This document shows positions 53,422 through 62,843 of a stretch of DNA of 64,000 bases, piece after piece. This stretch comes from Mycobacteroides sp. CBMA 271 (GTDB lineage: Bacteria > Actinomycetota > Actinomycetes > Mycobacteriales > Mycobacteriaceae): NCBI RefSeq assembly GCF_009729205.1, contig NZ_VTHB01000002.1:372001-436000 (forward strand), given 5' to 3'. A program made the translations under genes and the position numbers. The notes below the pieces were generated by a model. It was not told the DNA's origin and searched no databases. It saw nothing but the letters and a program-made list of their open reading frames with translations. Within the stretch, counting starts at the first letter, position 1; each line of letters begins with the position of its first letter.

Positions 53422-55382
53422 GGTTTCGCCTCCTCGGGAGGAATGATGGGGTGGATGGTGGCCAGCAGTTGGTCGACGGCCACTTGGTCGCCGACGGCCA
53501 CTGAGACGGTCACGGTTCCGGCGATCGGTGCACGCAAGGTGTGTTCCATCTTCATCGCCTCGACCACCACGACCGGGTCGTCGCGCTCCACGAGAGTTCC
53601 CGTGCTCACCGATACGACGCGCACGACTCCGGGCATGGAGCTGCGGATTTCGCCGTCCTCGTCCTCACCGTCGTGGTGACGTAGCCGCGGCTCGGGTGCG
53701 ATATCCGCATGCCAGGTGCCCGCCTCGGTCGCAATCCAGGCCGTTGCACCGGTACGCGCGGCATCCGCGCGATGTAGCTGACCGGCGAATTCGACGCTCA
53801 CCTGCGATGCCTTGCAGTGCGACCGGCTGGGCACCCGTTCACCGTCTCCGACGCTGGACTCGGCCACCGGGTCGCCCCAGAGCCGGACGAGTTCGGTCGA
53901 TTCACCGATGCGCAGCCGATACGACCGCGGTGCATGCTCGCCAACACGCCACCCGGACTTACTGTTCCAGAGTTCCCCGGAGCCGGATACACCATCCATG
54001 AGTGTCGCGGCGGCCACCCACACCCACGGCGGCGGCACCGTCGGATGATATCCGGACGCGATCGTATCGAGCAGGGCTGTATCGATATCACCCGATACCA
54101 CAACGGGATTCGTCAGCAAGGCACGAAGAAAGTCGATGTTGGTGCCCACGCCGAGGATTCGCGTCTCAGCGAGTGCCTGGTCAGCATCCGCGAGCGCGGT
54201 CTCGCGGTCGACCGCATGCACGATGACCTTGGCCAGCATCGGATCGAATCGAGAACCCACCACGGACCCCGATGCCAGCGCGGAATCGGTGCGGGCCGTG
54301 CTCGAATAGTGTGCCAGTGCCACGGTTCCGCCGGTCGGCAAGAATTCGCGTGCGGGGTCCTCGGCGTAGACGCGAGCTTCGACCGCATGGCCGGTTAGGC
54401 TGATCTGCCCCTGACTGAGCGGCAGGTACTCGCCGGCCGCCACACCAATCTGCCACTGCACCAAGTCGATTCCCGTCACCATCTCGGTGACCGGATGTTC
54501 CACCTGCAGCCGGGTGTTCATCTCCATGAAGTAGAAGGACTCCGGATCGTCCGAGTCCACGATGAATTCGACGGTGCCTGCACCGAAATATCCGACACTG
54601 CGAGCAATCTGACAGGCCGCCTCACCCATTGCGGCGCGCAGCGCGGGTGTCAGCAGCGGCGACGGCGCTTCCTCGATCACCTTCTGGTGCCGGCGCTGCA
54701 GACTGCATTCGCGCTCGCCCAGATGCACCACATTGCCGTGGGTGTCGCCGAACACCTGGATCTCGATGTGGCGGGGACGTGCGAGATAGCGCTCGACCAG
54801 CAAGGTGTCGTCGCCGAAGATTGCGGCGCCCGCGCGCCGGGATGCGGTCAGCGCATCGGGCAGCTCACCCAGGTCATGCACTACCCGCATGCCCTTGCCG
54901 CCGCCGCCCGCGGACGGCTTGATGATCAGCGGGGTTCCGATCCGCTCGGCCGTAGCAAGCAGCTCGGCATCCGGCAGTGCGCCAACACTTCCGGGCACCA
55001 CCGGAACGCCGGCGGCAGCCACGGTGTCCTTCGCCCGGATCTTGTCGCCCATCGCGTCCATCGCCTCAGCGGGCGGACCGACGAAGATGATTCCGGCCGA
55101 CTGGCATGCCCGCACAAAGTCCGCGTTCTCCGAGACGAATCCGTACCCGGGGTGGATGGCCTCGGCCCCGGTCTGCTTGGCGGCGCTGATAATCGAATCG
55201 ATATCTAGGTACCCCGAGGAGTCGGCACCAAGGCGCACCGCGGTATCGCACACACTCAGGTGGTCGGTGTCTCCATCGGTGTAGACCGCGACGGATCGAA
55301 TTCCCATGGCCCGCAGGGTGGAGGCGATCCGGACCGCGATCTCGCCGCGGTTGGCGATTAAGACTGATTTGATGGACCTCAT
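53418..55382 (-). CDS. accA1: Acyl-CoA carboxylase alpha subunit (methylcrotonyl-CoA type)
   Basis: A 654-residue biotin-dependent carboxylase alpha chain. The biotin carboxylase domain (1-450) has the ATP motif PSAGGGGKGM and the EMNTRLQVEHPVTE active-site segment. The BT linker follows, then a biotin carrier domain (about 575-650) with EAMKMEH, in which Lys611 carries biotin. With the beta subunit it should carboxylate 3-methylcrotonyl-CoA in leucine breakdown; the gene order accD-accA-fadE is that of M. tuberculosis Rv2502c-Rv2500c. The ATG at 55382 has an AGAGG site; a longer frame to 55691 is not needed. Confidence 0.94.
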   Translation of the reverse strand: MRSIKSVLIANRGEIAVRIASTLRAMGIRSVAVYTDGDTDHLSVCDTAVRLGADSSGYLDIDSIISAAKQTGAEAIHPGYGFVSENADFVRACQSAGIIFVGPPAEAMDAMGDKIRAKDTVAAAGVPVVPGSVGALPDAELLATAERIGTPLIIKPSAGGGGKGMRVVHDLGELPDALTASRRAGAAIFGDDTLLVERYLARPRHIEIQVFGDTHGNVVHLGERECSLQRRHQKVIEEAPSPLLTPALRAAMGEAACQIARSVGYFGAGTVEFIVDSDDPESFYFMEMNTRLQVEHPVTEMVTGIDLVQWQIGVAAGEYLPLSQGQISLTGHAVEARVYAEDPAREFLPTGGTVALAHYSSTARTDSALASGSVVGSRFDPMLAKVIVHAVDRETALADADQALAETRILGVGTNIDFLRALLTNPVVVSGDIDTALLDTIASGYHPTVPPPWVWVAAATLMDGVSGSGELWNSKSGWRVGEHAPRSYRLRIGESTELVRLWGDPVAESSVGDGERVPSRSHCKASQVSVEFAGQLHRADAARTGATAWIATEAGTWHADIAPEPRLRHHDGEDEDGEIRSSMPGVVRVVSVSTGTLVERDDPVVVVEAMKMEHTLRAPIAGTVTVSVAVGDQVAVDQLLATIHPIIPPEEAKP

Positions 55383-55394
55383 TGGGGACCTCTG

Positions 55395-55415
55395 TTCTTC
55401 GCGCAAGCGCTCATC
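55395..55415 (-). repeat. Dispersed repeat copy 3
   Basis: The + strand reads TTCTTCGCGCAAGCGCTCAT followed by C. It differs from copies 1-2 by the first base and one deleted G. It lies in the short gap between the two carboxylase subunit genes. Confidence 0.6.
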
Positions 55416-55419
55416 ACCG

Positions 55420-56997
55420 TCACATCCTGAAGACGCCGTAGGAAACCGGTTCCAGTGGTGCATTGGCGCAGGCGCCCAGCGCCAGTCCGAGCACCGTGCG
55501 GGTGTCGGCGGGATCGATGATCCCGTCATCCCACAGGCGCGCCGTTGAGTAGTACGGATTACCTTGTCGCTCATACTGTTCACGAATCGGCGCCTTGAAC
55601 GTCTCTTGCTCTTCGGCGGTGAACTCCTGTCCGGAGGCCTCGCGCTGATCGGCGCGCACGGTGGCCAGCACGGAAGCGGCCTGCTCGCCACCCATCACCG
55701 AGATACGAGCGTTCGGCCACATCCACAGGAATCGTGGCGAGTAGGCCCGTCCACACATCGAGTAGTTGCCGGCTCCGTACGAGCCACCGATGACCACGGT
55801 CAGCTTCGGCACCCGCGCGCACGCTACGGCGGTCACCATCTTGGCCCCATGTTTGGCGATGCCGGCGGCCTCGTAGTCGCGTCCCACCATGAATCCGGAG
55901 ATGTTCTGCAAGAACACCAGCGGTATCTTCCGCTGGTCGCACAGCTCGATGAAATGCGCGGCCTTCATGGCACTTTCGGAGAAGAGCACACCGTTGTTCG
56001 CGATGATTCCCACGGGGTGCCCGTGCAGCCGCGCGATACCCGTCACCACTGATTTGCCGTACTCGGCCTTGAACTCGGTGAAAGTGCCGCCATCGACCAA
56101 TCGGACGATCACCTCGTGCACGTCGTAAGGGATGCGCGGGTCGGTGGGTACCACGTCATACAAAGTTCCTGGATCACGTTCCGGGGCAATCGTTTCGACC
56201 ACCGGCCATGGCGACTTCTCCTTGGGAGCCAACGTAGATACGATCCGGCGCACGGTACGCAGAGCGTCCTTGTCGTCGGCGGCCAGGTGGTCCGTTACCC
56301 CCGAGGTCCGTGAATGCAGATCGCCACCGCCGAGCTCCTCGGCCGTCACCACCTCTCCCGTCGCGGCCTTCACCAACGGCGGTCCGCCCAGGAAAATCGT
56401 GCCCTGCTTGCGCACGATCACGGCCTCGTCGCTCATTGCCGGGACGTAGGCGCCGCCCGCGGTGCAGCTGCCCAAAACCGCCGCAATCTGCGGAATTCCC
56501 TTGGCGCTCATGGTTGCTTGGTTGTAGAAGATCCGGCCGAAGTGCTCACGATCGGGGAACACCTCGTCCTGCATCGGCAGGAACGCGCCACCGGAATCCA
56601 CCAGGTAGATGCAGGGCAGCCGGTTCTGCAGCGCGACTTCCTGCGCGCGCAGATGCTTTTTCACCGTCATGGGGTAGTAGGTGCCGCCCTTGACCGTCGC
56701 GTCGTTGGCGGCGATCACGCATTCGCGCCCCGACACGCGTCCGACGCCGGCGATGATGCTCGCCCCTGGGGCGTCGTCGTCGTACATGCCGTTGGCCGCC
56801 AGCGGCGACAACTCCAGGAATGGACTACCCGGGTCCAGCAGCGCGTCTATGCGGTCGCGCGGCAAGAGCTTGCCCCGGTCCACATGACGCTGCCGGGACT
56901 GTTCGTTGCCACCGAGGGCCGCACGTGCGAGCCGCTCCCGCAGCTCGGCGACCAGCCGGGCATGTTCTGCCCTGTTCTCCTCAACCACCAGAGTCAT
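55420..56997 (-). CDS. accD1: Acyl-CoA carboxylase beta subunit (methylcrotonyl-CoA type)
   Basis: A 525-residue carboxyltransferase beta chain. [20 protein letters not shown] and [19 protein letters not shown] belong to the N-terminal crotonase-like domain. The C-terminal domain carries [27 protein letters not shown] and the [16 protein letters not shown] oxyanion region. These motifs favour 3-methylcrotonyl-CoA over acetyl- or propionyl-CoA carboxylases. It is first in the operon accD-accA-fadE and is divergent from a TetR gene, with two matching operators in the 100-base gap. Confidence 0.94.
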   Translation of the reverse strand: MTLVVEENRAEHARLVAELRERLARAALGGNEQSRQRHVDRGKLLPRDRIDALLDPGSPFLELSPLAANGMYDDDAPGASIIAGVGRVSGRECVIAANDATVKGGTYYPMTVKKHLRAQEVALQNRLPCIYLVDSGGAFLPMQDEVFPDREHFGRIFYNQATMSAKGIPQIAAVLGSCTAGGAYVPAMSDEAVIVRKQGTIFLGGPPLVKAATGEVVTAEELGGGDLHSRTSGVTDHLAADDKDALRTVRRIVSTLAPKEKSPWPVVETIAPERDPGTLYDVVPTDPRIPYDVHEVIVRLVDGGTFTEFKAEYGKSVVTGIARLHGHPVGIIANNGVLFSESAMKAAHFIELCDQRKIPLVFLQNISGFMVGRDYEAAGIAKHGAKMVTAVACARVPKLTVVIGGSYGAGNYSMCGRAYSPRFLWMWPNARISVMGGEQAASVLATVRADQREASGQEFTAEEQETFKAPIREQYERQGNPYYSTARLWDDGIIDPADTRTVLGLALGACANAPLEPVSYGVFRM

Positions 56998-57023
56998 ACC
57001 CAGCTCCGAAGTTCGAATAATTC

Positions 57024-57041
57024 AGTTAATGAAGATTAACT
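57024..57041. promoter_or_regulatory. TetR operator 1, AGTTAATGAAGATTAACT
   Basis: Inverted repeat: arms AGTTAAT and ATTAACT around four bases. It lies between the divergent tetR and accD1 genes. Confidence 0.7.
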
Positions 57042-57048
57042 GTGTTTA

Positions 57049-57066
57049 GGCTAATCTCGATTAACT
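57049..57066. promoter_or_regulatory. TetR operator 2, GGCTAATCTCGATTAACT
   Basis: The same half-site GATTAACT is present with a weaker left arm. The centre lies 25 bases from operator 1. Confidence 0.6.
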
Positions 57067-57099
57067 GATTTGTCTAGGGCGGGCCATTACGGAGGTTTG

Positions 57100-57702
57100 A
57101 TGACCAACCTGATACCTGCGTCCGAGTCCCCGAACAAACGCGAACGCGCCAAGGCTGATCGGCGCGATCAGCTGCTGCAGGCCGCCGCCCGGCTGGTGGC
57201 GATGCGCGGGTATGCACGGGTGCGATTGGAGGACCTCGGCTCCGCAGTCGGAATCAGCGGCCCGGCGATCTACCGACACTTCCCCAACAAGGAAGCCCTG
57301 CTGGTGGACCTGCTGGCCGACGTCAGCCGTCGGCTCCTCGAAGGAGGAACCAACGTAGAGGAAAGCGCCGAGACCGCGCGCGACGCGCTTGAGGGTCTCA
57401 TCGATTTTCATCTCGACTTCGCCCTCAACGAAAGCGATCTGATTCGCGTACAGGACCGCGACCTCGACTCGCTCCCCGAAGCCGCCCGCCGTCAAGTGCG
57501 CCAATACCAGCGCCGCTATGTGGAGGTCTGGGTTCAGGTGCTCTGCCGGATCGATGACGACCTCGACGAATCCGACGCGCGGATCAAGGCACACGCAGCC
57601 TTCGGCCTATTGAACTCGACGCCCTACAGCGCAGGTCGATCAGCTCCTGCTCAGACGCGGGCTGTGCTGCGGCAGATGGTGGTCGCCGCGCTCAGCTCCT
57701 AG
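57100..57702 (+). CDS. TetR regulator of the carboxylase operon
   Basis: A 200-residue regulator. The helix-turn-helix (about residues 20-65) reads RDQLLQAAARLVAMRGYARV, then EDLGSAVGISGPAIYRHFPNK. The C-terminal domain has helices with RDLDSLPEAARRQVRQYQRRYVEVW. Divergent placement against accD1-accA1-fadE and paired operators 34-76 bases upstream suggest it represses that operon and itself. Family analogues sense acyl-CoA intermediates. ATG at 57100 has GGAGG seven bases upstream; a TTG 30 bases earlier is not favoured. Confidence 0.92.
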   Translation: MTNLIPASESPNKRERAKADRRDQLLQAAARLVAMRGYARVRLEDLGSAVGISGPAIYRHFPNKEALLVDLLADVSRRLLEGGTNVEESAETARDALEGLIDFHLDFALNESDLIRVQDRDLDSLPEAARRQVRQYQRRYVEVWVQVLCRIDDDLDESDARIKAHAAFGLLNSTPYSAGRSAPAQTRAVLRQMVVAALSS

Positions 57703-57760
57703 GCGCGAGTGCGCACCTATGAATGCGTGCATAACCGCACACTCGGCGACCAGCCGAAGG

Positions 57761-58069
57761 TTAGGAACGCACCAGCCGAGCGATCGCCGCAGAGGCCTCC
57801 GCGAGCTTCTCATCGGCGTCCGCACCGCCGGAGGCGACGGCGTTGGTGACGCAATGACCGAGATGCTCGTCGAGTAGCCCGAGTGCCACCGACCGCAGCG
57901 CGCTCTGCGCGGCACTGATCTGGGTCAGCACGTCGATGCAGTACTTGTCCTCATCGATCATCTTCGCGATACCACGCACCTGGCCCTCGATACGTAGGAG
58001 CCGCTTGGCGTAGTCATCCTTCTTCAGCGAGTAACCGTGTCCGGTTGAAACATTGGTGCTCATATCCAT
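57761..58069 (-). CDS. ricR: Copper-sensing CsoR-family repressor (RicR)
   Basis: A 102-residue four-helix repressor. The Cu(I) ligands Cys44, His69 and Cys73 (YCIDVLTQ, then LLDEHLGHCV) are all present. The C-terminus SAAIARLVRS is the same as I recall for M. tuberculosis RicR (Rv0190). It releases DNA when copper binds. The start overlaps the DUF305 stop (TAATG), so both are co-translated and autoregulated through boxes upstream of the DUF305 gene. ATG at 58063 is a possible alternative start. Confidence 0.94.
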   Translation of the reverse strand: MDMSTNVSTGHGYSLKKDDYAKRLLRIEGQVRGIAKMIDEDKYCIDVLTQISAAQSALRSVALGLLDEHLGHCVTNAVASGGADADEKLAEASAAIARLVRS

Positions 58070-58698
58070 TATCCCTTGAGAAGGCCTTGCATCGTGTCGA
58101 TCTCAGGCTGCTGATTGTCGATGATCTGTTGCGCCAACTGCTTTGCTGCAGGGTACTGGCCTCCGGACAGTTCCGCATTCGCCATGGCAATGGCGCCCTG
58201 GTGATGGGCGATCATCGACTGCAGCCACAGCTGATCGAAGGCCTCGCCGTTGAGGGTCTTCATCCCGTCCAAGACGGGCGTGTCCACCATGCCAGGCATG
58301 TGCCCCGCCGGGTCGTGCCCCTCGGGCATAACCGGCTTGCCCCAGTTCTTGAGCCACTCGGTGAAGGTGTCGATCTCGGGCTGCTGCGCTGTCTCGATGT
58401 TCTTCGCGAGATCCAGCACCACCGGATTGGCGGTCCGCCCCTCTGTCAATTTGGACATTTCGACGGCCTGCTGGTGATGCATGATCATCTGCTGCGCGAA
58501 GGTCACATCGGCGTCGTTGTGATCCGACGGCGATGCCGTTGCGGTGTTGGTATCCAGGGTGGTCGACATTCCGGAGTGGCCCGCGTGGTCGGAACCGGCA
58601 TCGTCCTTTTTGCCTTCATTTCCCGAGCTACACGCTGACAGAATCAGCACAGCAGCAGCAGCGCCGGCGAGGATCGCAGTCCGAGTTCGATTTCGCAT
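58069..58698 (-). CDS. DUF305 copper-related lipoprotein
   Basis: A 209-residue lipoprotein. The lipobox LSAC gives a lipidated Cys23. The mature part has two DUF305 repeats with metal-type motifs MIMHHQQAVEM and MIAHHQGAIAM, plus HDPAGHMPGM, rich in His and Met as in copper-binding proteins. It probably binds copper at the outer face of the membrane. The gene sits between copper-repressor boxes and ricR, which it overlaps by one base. The ATG at 58698 is six bases after a TACGAT -10 element. A longer frame upstream runs through the operators and is rejected. Confidence 0.9.
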   Translation of the reverse strand: MRNRTRTAILAGAAAAVLILSACSSGNEGKKDDAGSDHAGHSGMSTTLDTNTATASPSDHNDADVTFAQQMIMHHQQAVEMSKLTEGRTANPVVLDLAKNIETAQQPEIDTFTEWLKNWGKPVMPEGHDPAGHMPGMVDTPVLDGMKTLNGEAFDQLWLQSMIAHHQGAIAMANAELSGGQYPAAKQLAQQIIDNQQPEIDTMQGLLKG

Positions 58699-58704
58699 GC
58701 CCCT

Positions 58705-58710
58705 ATCGTA
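58705..58710 (-). promoter_or_regulatory. -10 element TACGAT of the copper operon
   Basis: On the minus strand TACGAT is six bases before the DUF305 ATG. RicR box 1 lies where the -35 region would be. Confidence 0.6.
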
Positions 58711-58717
58711 GCCCAGA

Positions 58718-58732
58718 TACCCCCATAGGGTA
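58718..58732. promoter_or_regulatory. RicR box 1, TACCC-N5-GGGTA
   Basis: A perfect palindrome with a five-base spacer. It is centred about 27 bases from the DUF305 start and overlaps the expected -35. Confidence 0.8.
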
Positions 58733-58750
58733 CGATAGGGGCATCTTGCA

Positions 58751-58765
58751 TACCCCTTGTGGGTA
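58751..58765. promoter_or_regulatory. RicR box 2, TACCC-N5-GGGTA
   Basis: A second perfect copy, 33 bases (about three turns) from box 1, centre to centre. Confidence 0.8.
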
Positions 58766-58772
58766 CGAAACA

Positions 58773-60155
58773 TCAGGCGACGGACTCCTCCAATTGCACG
58801 AGAGCCTCCTCCAGGTGGCTCAGGATGCGCTGTAGGTGCGGCACGCTTGTGCGACATCCGGTCAGACCGAAATGCATCGACGATCCGCTGCTGGTGCAGG
58901 TGATATTCAGCGCCACTCCATCGATCGGGATGGATGCCGGGTAACACCCGTCCATCTCGAATCCGTTCCAGAACATATCGGTGCGCGGGCCGGGAACATT
59001 GGAAATAATCACGTTGAATGCAGGGGTGGCCCGGTCCACCAATCCGGGAACAGCAGCACTGAGAGCGGGTGCCCCGTTGAGCGCTCCGACCAGCATGCGC
59101 TGCGCCGGCGTCATCTCCGAAAGCACAGACTTGGCGGCCTGCACCGAGTCCCGGATCGCACTGAACCGTTCCAGCGGGTCAGGCTTGTCCGTGGCCAAGT
59201 TGGCCAGTAGCGCAGTGACCGAGTTCCCCGCGTTCTGGTCGCCTTCCGCTCGGATCGACACCGGACACATGGCGATCAGCGGCTTGTCGGGCAACGCGTT
59301 CCGCTCTTCCAGGTAGGTCCGCAACGCGCCCGAGCACATGGCCAGCACCACATCGTTGACGGTGCCGCCCAGTGCCTTGCCGGCCTCCTTGATTCGCTCC
59401 ATCGACCAGGTCTGTGCGGCGAATCGCCGCGCGCCCCCGATCGAGACGTTCAGCATGGTGTGCGGCGCCGACAGCGGCCTCACCAGCTGCGGATCAGACA
59501 GCGCGTGCCGCCCGTACTTGAGCAGACCGGGGGGAATCGACACGATCTGTTTCACCGCGCCGGCCGCTCCCCTGACGAGATCCAGCGCCGAAGTGTTCGT
59601 GGTACTCACAATGCTGCTCTTGGCACGCTTCTTCGCCGGGGCCCAGACCGCTTGGCAGTCACGCGCATCGGGGTCGTCAGATAACGAGCGCATCATCATG
59701 CGCAACGCCCCGACACCGTCGATCACGGCATGGTGCATCTTGGTGTAAACGGCCAAGCGACCGTCTGAAAGCCCTTCCACCACATGCATTTCCCAGAGTG
59801 GCCGGTGCCTGTCGAGCGGTGCGCTGTGCCAGCGGGAGGTGACTGCGAGCAGCTCGCGCACCCGGGCCGGGCTGGGCAACGCCTCGCGGCGCACGTGGTA
59901 TTCGAAGTCGATCTCGTCGTCGATGATCCAGGTGAGGTTGCCCATGACCGCCAGCGGTTGTCCGGGTCGTTTGCGGAAATCCGAAGACACCTCGGTGGTG
60001 GCCATCAACTGCTCGTAGAACACCTCCGCGTAATCGCGGCCGATATCGGCGGGCGGTTTGAACAGTTGGAGGCCACCGACGTGGAACGGATGCTCACGCG
60101 TCTCCCCAATGAGGAACATCGAGTCGCTGACCGGCATAAATGGCATGGCGGCCAT
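58773..60155 (-). CDS. Wax ester synthase/diacylglycerol acyltransferase (WS/DGAT)
   Basis: A 460-residue WS/DGAT enzyme. The catalytic HHxxxDG is at residues 141-147 (HHAVIDG). The acyl-acceptor motif region includes PLWEMHVVEGL, and GTVNDVVLAMCSGALR and NVIISNVPGPR are C-terminal signatures. The enzyme joins acyl-CoA to diacylglycerol or a fatty alcohol to make storage lipid. Mycobacteria carry several paralogues; which one this is cannot be told. The C-terminal end lies eight bases from the copper boxes. Confidence 0.93.
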   Translation of the reverse strand: MAAMPFMPVSDSMFLIGETREHPFHVGGLQLFKPPADIGRDYAEVFYEQLMATTEVSSDFRKRPGQPLAVMGNLTWIIDDEIDFEYHVRREALPSPARVRELLAVTSRWHSAPLDRHRPLWEMHVVEGLSDGRLAVYTKMHHAVIDGVGALRMMMRSLSDDPDARDCQAVWAPAKKRAKSSIVSTTNTSALDLVRGAAGAVKQIVSIPPGLLKYGRHALSDPQLVRPLSAPHTMLNVSIGGARRFAAQTWSMERIKEAGKALGGTVNDVVLAMCSGALRTYLEERNALPDKPLIAMCPVSIRAEGDQNAGNSVTALLANLATDKPDPLERFSAIRDSVQAAKSVLSEMTPAQRMLVGALNGAPALSAAVPGLVDRATPAFNVIISNVPGPRTDMFWNGFEMDGCYPASIPIDGVALNITCTSSGSSMHFGLTGCRTSVPHLQRILSHLEEALVQLEESVA

Positions 60156-60230
60156 GCTGCCACTTTGCTCAAGATCCGGAGGCGGAATCCGCTTTGACCG
60201 GCTAACTAACCGACGGGGATACTAAGGCAC

Positions 60231-61967
<1,737 letters not shown>

Positions 61968-61980
61968 CTGAACTTCCCGC

Positions 61981-62037
61981 CGATTGTCGACTTTTCGTGC
62001 CGACTACCCGCACTTTCGCGCGAAAAGTCGACAATCG
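61981..62037. terminator. 17-bp perfect hairpin between ilvD and tetR
   Basis: Arms CGATTGTCGACTTTTCG and its complement are separated by a 23-base loop. The right arm ends three bases before the convergent TetR stop. The core CGAAAAGTCGAC also occurs once near 15338-15350. Confidence 0.75.
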
Positions 62038-62040
62038 CGC

Positions 62041-62757
62041 TCAAGAAACGCGCCCGGGATCGCGATAGTGCTCTGCCGTACGTGCGATCTCTGCCGGGGA
62101 GGGCAGCGACTCGTCGCACTCCAAATAGACTCCACCCACCCGTAAATTGTCATCGACGATGAGCCAGATTCGCCTGACCAGATCATCGATCAACCGCTCC
62201 TGGGAGGTTCCCCCCGGTTGATCGAGCCAATAACTCACCGAGGTCTCGGCCATCCCGACGATGCCCATCGCCAACAGCTCGGTATCACTCTCGACTCCGA
62301 ACGCGGCCAAGTACACCGCGAATACGTGCGAAAGATGTTTTCCGGTCGACAGTTTGATATCCGCGATCGCATCGGGCGTGTCAGAGCCCTCCGAGAGCGA
62401 GCATCTCGCCAAGTACCGGTACAAGTTGCGGTGCCCGACGAGGAAACGCACATACGCGCCGATACCCGCCCCGATGATCTGTGCCATCGATCCGTGTGGC
62501 TGCCACACCGGTTCGAGTTCGGCAATGATCATCTCGCTCGCCCGCTGGGCCACCGCGCGCTGTAAGTCCGCCGCATCGGTGAAGTGCCGGTAGAGCTTGG
62601 TTCGGGTGACCCCAACGTGCACCGCAATCTGCTCAGTCGAGGTCTGCGGGCCGTGCTCGGCGATCGCCGCAAGGGCGGCCTCGACGAACTCAGCGCGCCG
62701 GCGTTCGCGCTGGCCACTCCACCTGCCCGCCGAGGATTCTTGGCCATTGGGCTGCAC
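62041..62757 (-). CDS. TetR-family regulator
   Basis: About 238 residues. The helix-turn-helix (about residues 20-65) is RAEFVEAALAAIAEHGPQTS, then TEQIAVHVGVTRTKLYRHFTDA. The C-terminal domain (YVRFLVGHRNLYRYLARCSL, then LLAMGIVGMAETSVSYWLDQ) is typical of larger mycobacterial TetR proteins. GTG at 62757 is selected because TAGAGT lies seven bases upstream; GTG 62766 and TTG 62775 are alternatives. It is divergent from the aldehyde dehydrogenase gene; the 17-base palindrome between them is the likely operator. Confidence 0.88.
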   Translation of the reverse strand: MQPNGQESSAGRWSGQRERRRAEFVEAALAAIAEHGPQTSTEQIAVHVGVTRTKLYRHFTDAADLQRAVAQRASEMIIAELEPVWQPHGSMAQIIGAGIGAYVRFLVGHRNLYRYLARCSLSEGSDTPDAIADIKLSTGKHLSHVFAVYLAAFGVESDTELLAMGIVGMAETSVSYWLDQPGGTSQERLIDDLVRRIWLIVDDNLRVGGVYLECDESLPSPAEIARTAEHYRDPGRVS

Positions 62758-62764
62758 GGATCTC

Positions 62765-62770
62765 ACTCTA
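62765..62770 (-). promoter_or_regulatory. -10 element TAGAGT of the tetR gene
   Basis: On the minus strand TAGAGT ends seven bases before GTG 62757. Confidence 0.45.
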
Positions 62771-62780
62771 GCCAATCAGC

Positions 62781-62797
62781 TGGTACGTCGCGTACCA
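62781..62797. promoter_or_regulatory. Operator palindrome TGGTACGTCGCGTACCA
   Basis: Perfect 7-bp arms flank three bases. It covers the expected -35 of the tetR gene and lies 47 bases upstream of the aldehyde dehydrogenase start, so one bound repressor could control both. Confidence 0.7.
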
Positions 62798-62843
62798 TCT
62801 GCGCTATTAGGAGCACCATTCGACAGAGCGTGAGCTGACAAAT

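Noticed and set aside
57704..57746. Terminator between tetR and ricR
   Set aside because: Arms pair only with bulges; kept only as a weak relative of the CGAGTGYGAGC hairpins.
58699..58947. Upstream extension of the DUF305 lipoprotein
   Set aside because: It crosses both copper boxes and the -10 element; the lipobox signal peptide starts at 58698.
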